From NCBI GenBank assembly GCA_945614335.1, contig CALZAP010000057.1, positions 1-7,489 on the forward strand: a stretch of 7,489 bases of DNA. The letters are read 5' to 3'. The position numbers and the translations under genes are program-made. Positions 7,259 to 7,489 of the stretch are shown one piece after another. The notes under the pieces are model-generated. The model did no database searches. It saw only the letters and a list, made by a program, of their open reading frames with translations, and was not told the DNA's origin. The DNA comes from an uncultured Prevotella sp. Its GTDB lineage: Bacteria > Bacteroidota > Bacteroidia > Bacteroidales > Bacteroidaceae. Within the stretch, counting starts at the first letter, position 1. Each line of letters starts with the position of its first letter.

Positions 7259-7489
7259 GTGGAACTTAAAGATATAAAATCAGTATACTTCATCGGTGCA
7301 GGTGGCATCGGAATGAGTGCCATTGCCCGATATTTCCTCGGCAAAGGACTTGTCGTGGCAGGATATGACAAAACGGCAACACCGCTGACAAGACAGTTGG
7401 AGAAAGAGGGAATGCTCATACATTACGAGGAGAACCTCGACCTCATACCTGAGGACTGCAAGAATGCAAGCACGTGTCTAGTGGTATAT
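7259..7489 (+). CDS. murC: UDP-N-acetylmuramate--L-alanine ligase (MurC), 5' end only
   Basis: The first 77 codons of the ligase that attaches L-Ala to UDP-MurNAc, the first amino-acid addition in the cytoplasmic pathway. The visible part is the N-terminal UDP-binding Rossmann domain: G-A-G-G-I-G-M-S at 13-20 is the MurC signature, followed by A-I-A-R-Y-F and the G-Y-D strand end. The frame stays open to the window edge, so the P-loop and catalytic domain are not seen. I chose GTG at 7259 because it gives V/M-E-L-K-D-I-K-S-V-Y-F-I-G, the usual MurC N-terminus, with 12 residues before the glycine loop. The first in-frame ATG (7313) would fall inside that loop and delete needed residues. No in-frame ATG lies between the murG stop and the GTG, and no Shine-Dalgarno motif is visible. 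Its placement 14 nt after murG's first stop suggests a shared transcript. Confidence 0.93.
   Translation, partial: MELKDIKSVYFIGAGGIGMSAIARYFLGKGLVVAGYDKTATPLTRQLEKEGMLIHYEENLDLIPEDCKNASTCLVVY

Noticed and set aside
7313..7315. ATG at 7313 as the murC start
   Set aside because: It falls inside the G-A-G-G-I-G-M-S nucleotide-binding loop and would remove the first beta strand, so the upstream GTG is preferred.
1..7489. Mobile element, CRISPR array, tRNA/rRNA or defence system
   Set aside because: The window is almost fully occupied by seven recognised cell-wall genes. I saw no direct-repeat array, transposase, terminal inverted repeats or RNA gene signature.

Overview
The window is a stretch of the division and cell wall (dcw) cluster of a Gram-negative bacterium of the phylum Bacteroidota, most likely a Prevotella-like member of the Bacteroidales. 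The gene order is ftsI-murE-mraY-murD-ftsW-murG-murC, all on the + strand. Three things point to this group: no murF lies between murE and mraY, MraY and FtsW carry enlarged extracytoplasmic loops, and the one clear promoter fits the Bacteroidota TTG...TAnnTTTG pattern. The DNA is about half G+C by eye. The genus is an inference; the phylum is better supported.

Layout: (a) bases 2-601 hold the 3' end of ftsI (transpeptidase KTGT motif and a C-terminal PASTA domain); (b) murE, the meso-diaminopimelate-adding ligase, starts 18 nt later behind a clear Shine-Dalgarno-like AAGGAG; (c) mraY follows after 22 nt, (d) murD after 6 nt and (e) ftsW after 22 nt; (f) an 83-nt gap, the only sizeable intergenic space, carries a promoter-like element and an 8-bp inverted repeat around it; (g) murG follows; (h) 14 nt after the murG stop comes the 5' end of murC, which appears to start with GTG and runs off the window. 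No stretch longer than about 300 bases lacks a gene.

The genes form one pathway. MurC, MurD and MurE add L-Ala, D-Glu and meso-diaminopimelate in turn to UDP-MurNAc. MraY moves the finished phospho-MurNAc-pentapeptide to undecaprenyl phosphate (lipid I), and MurG adds GlcNAc (lipid II). FtsW polymerises lipid II at the septum, and its partner transpeptidase FtsI cross-links the glycan. MurF (D-Ala-D-Ala addition) is needed but is not in this window.

I found no mobile element, CRISPR array, RNA gene or unknown gene system. The content is an ordinary, conserved housekeeping operon. The points most worth a second look are the promoter and inverted repeat before murG, the non-canonical HHH motif and insertions in MraY, and the GTG start of murC.
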